A stretch of DNA of 6,536 nt from Anaeromyxobacteraceae bacterium (GTDB taxonomy: Bacteria; Myxococcota; Myxococcia; Myxococcales; Anaeromyxobacteraceae): positions 1 through 6,536 of the forward strand of contig DAIEMM010000037.1 in the NCBI GenBank assembly GCA_027349605.1, written 5' to 3'. Numbering within the stretch: the first letter of the stretch is position 1; each line of letters opens with the position of its first letter. Positions 5,697-6,536 of the stretch are shown here, piece after piece. The position numbers and the translations under genes were made by a program. The notes under the pieces were generated by a model. The model saw only the letters and a program-made list of their open reading frames with translations, searched no databases and was not told where the DNA came from.

Positions 5697-6536
5697 AGGC
5701 GGGGCGGAAGCGCGCGACGAGCTCGGAGAGCGACACCGGGAGCTCCTCGCGGGTGGCCATGTCCTTCAGCTTGGCCTGCCCGCTCGCAGCCTCGTTCCCG
5801 CCGACGACCACGGCGTACCGGGCACCCACCCGCTCGGCCTGCTTGAACTGCCGGGCCAGCTTGCCGCCCCTCGCGTCGAGGTCGCAGGCGATGCCCGCGC
5901 GCCGCAGCTCGGAAGCCCGGCGCAGCGCCTCCCGCCGCCCGGCCTCGTCGGCCGAGACGAAGAAGATCTCCGGGCGGGTCTCCGGGATGGGGCGGCCCGC
6001 GGCCTCGAGGATGAGCGCCAGCCGCTCCTCCCCCATGCCGAAGCCGATGCCGGGGGTCGCCGGCCCCCCGAGCGTCTCCACCAGCCCGTCGTAGCGCCCG
6101 CCGCCGGCCACCGCCGACTGCGATCCCAGCGCGTCGCTGGTGAACTCGTAGGCGGTGCGCACGTAGTAGTCGAGGCCGCGCACCAGCCGCGGGTTCACCT
6201 GGACCGCCACCCCCAGGTCGTCGAGCCCCTGGCGAACCGCGTCGAAGTGGCCCCGGCACCCGTCGCAGAGCCGCTCGAGGAGGCGCGGCGCCTCGGCGAG
6301 CACGGGCTGGCAGGTGGGCACCTTGCAGTCGAGCACCCGCAGGGGATTTCGCTCGGTCCGCTCCCGGCAGTCGGCGCAGAGCGACGGGCCCCGGGCGCGC
6401 AGCCAGGTGCGCAGCTCCTCGAGGTAGGCGGGGCGGCAGGCGCCGTCGCCCACGCTGTTCACGTGCACCACGGGTGCGACCCCGAGGCGCCGGAACAGGT
6501 CGGCGAGCATGGCAATCTGCTCCACGTCGATGGCCG
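5695..6536 (-). CDS. hisS: histidyl-tRNA synthetase, 5' end beyond the window
   Basis: This class II synthetase charges tRNA-His with histidine. About 280 C-terminal residues are present. The frame is open through the right edge, so the GTG at 6525 is internal (AIDVEQIAMLADLF continues upstream) and the class II motifs 1 and 2 lie outside. Visible in order are NSVGD, NPLRVLDCK, the HisRS signature LVRGLDYYVRTAYEF, AGGGRYDGLVETLGG, motif 3 GIGFGMGEERLALIL, and the anticodon-binding domain with KLARQFKQAERVGARYAVVVG and a terminal LVARFRPA. Six cysteines lie in the insertion before the RGLDYY motif (CADC, LDCKVPTC and LCDGC, 6256-6378), which could form a metal site; E. coli HisRS has none there. 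HisRS is usually about 420 residues, so some 140 are missing. Its TAG overlaps the miaA ribosome site. Confidence 0.96.
   Translation of the reverse strand, partial: AIDVEQIAMLADLFRRLGVAPVVHVNSVGDGACRPAYLEELRTWLRARGPSLCADCRERTERNPLRVLDCKVPTCQPVLAEAPRLLERLCDGCRGHFDAVRQGLDDLGVAVQVNPRLVRGLDYYVRTAYEFTSDALGSQSAVAGGGRYDGLVETLGGPATPGIGFGMGEERLALILEAAGRPIPETRPEIFFVSADEAGRREALRRASELRRAGIACDLDARGGKLARQFKQAERVGARYAVVVGGNEAASGQAKLKDMATREELPVSLSELVARFRPA

Noticed and set aside
4886..5698. A 270-codon plus-strand frame
   Set aside because: It is antisense to miaA and shows no family motif or credible ribosome site.
5687..6259. N-terminal extension of MiaA by up to 191 residues
   Set aside because: The frame stays open into hisS but there encodes R/G/A-rich shadow sequence. 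Known MiaA proteins start a few residues before the P-loop, and the TTG at 5686 has a well-placed AGGA.

Overview
This is a compact, strongly GC-rich stretch in which every credible gene lies on the minus strand. Read in the direction of transcription (right to left) the order is hisS (5' end missing) – miaA – accA – hisC – cmk – ispH – rpsA (3' end missing). All seven are housekeeping genes: two in translation or tRNA function (hisS, miaA), one in fatty-acid synthesis (accA), one amino-acid aminotransferase (hisC), one nucleotide kinase (cmk), one isoprenoid enzyme (ispH), and ribosomal protein S1 (rpsA). The GC bias, the GTG and TTG starts and the character of the proteins suggest a high-GC Myxococcota, possibly an Anaeromyxobacter relative. 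That assignment is inference from general resemblance, not from a search.

Right part (4772-6536): the 3' two thirds of hisS is followed after 8 nt by miaA, which starts at TTG with a Shine-Dalgarno sequence that overlaps the hisS stop codon. The end of miaA and the next 13 nt hold a terminator-like hairpin with a short U tract. Directly after it comes an extended -10 promoter element (TGT-TATAAG). The 4739-4799 stretch therefore looks like a boundary between two transcription units.

Middle part (1032-4739): accA, hisC, cmk and ispH are packed with a 5-nt gap, a 4-nt GTGA overlap and a 1-nt TGATG overlap. This is the layout of one translationally coupled operon starting at the promoter before accA. 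The accA GTG lies 8 nt after the -10 hexamer and has no Shine-Dalgarno sequence, so its message may be leaderless or nearly so.

Left part (1-1031): a 168-nt gap separates ispH from rpsA. It contains a perfect 8-bp hairpin just after ispH and a possible 20-codon upstream ORF just before rpsA. It may be the leader or promoter region of rpsA, but I see no convincing sigma-70 promoter in it. The visible S1 fragment has three S1 domains.

The hisC-cmk-(ispH)-rpsA order recalls two known arrangements: the proteobacterial aromatic 'supraoperon' (hisC-tyrA-aroA-cmk-rpsA) and the clostridial cmk-ispH-rpsA cluster, where IspH and S1 can be fused. I found no mobile element, CRISPR array, tRNA, rRNA, toxin or defence system, and no evidence for an undescribed system. 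The observations worth a second look concern regulation and motif variation in known genes.
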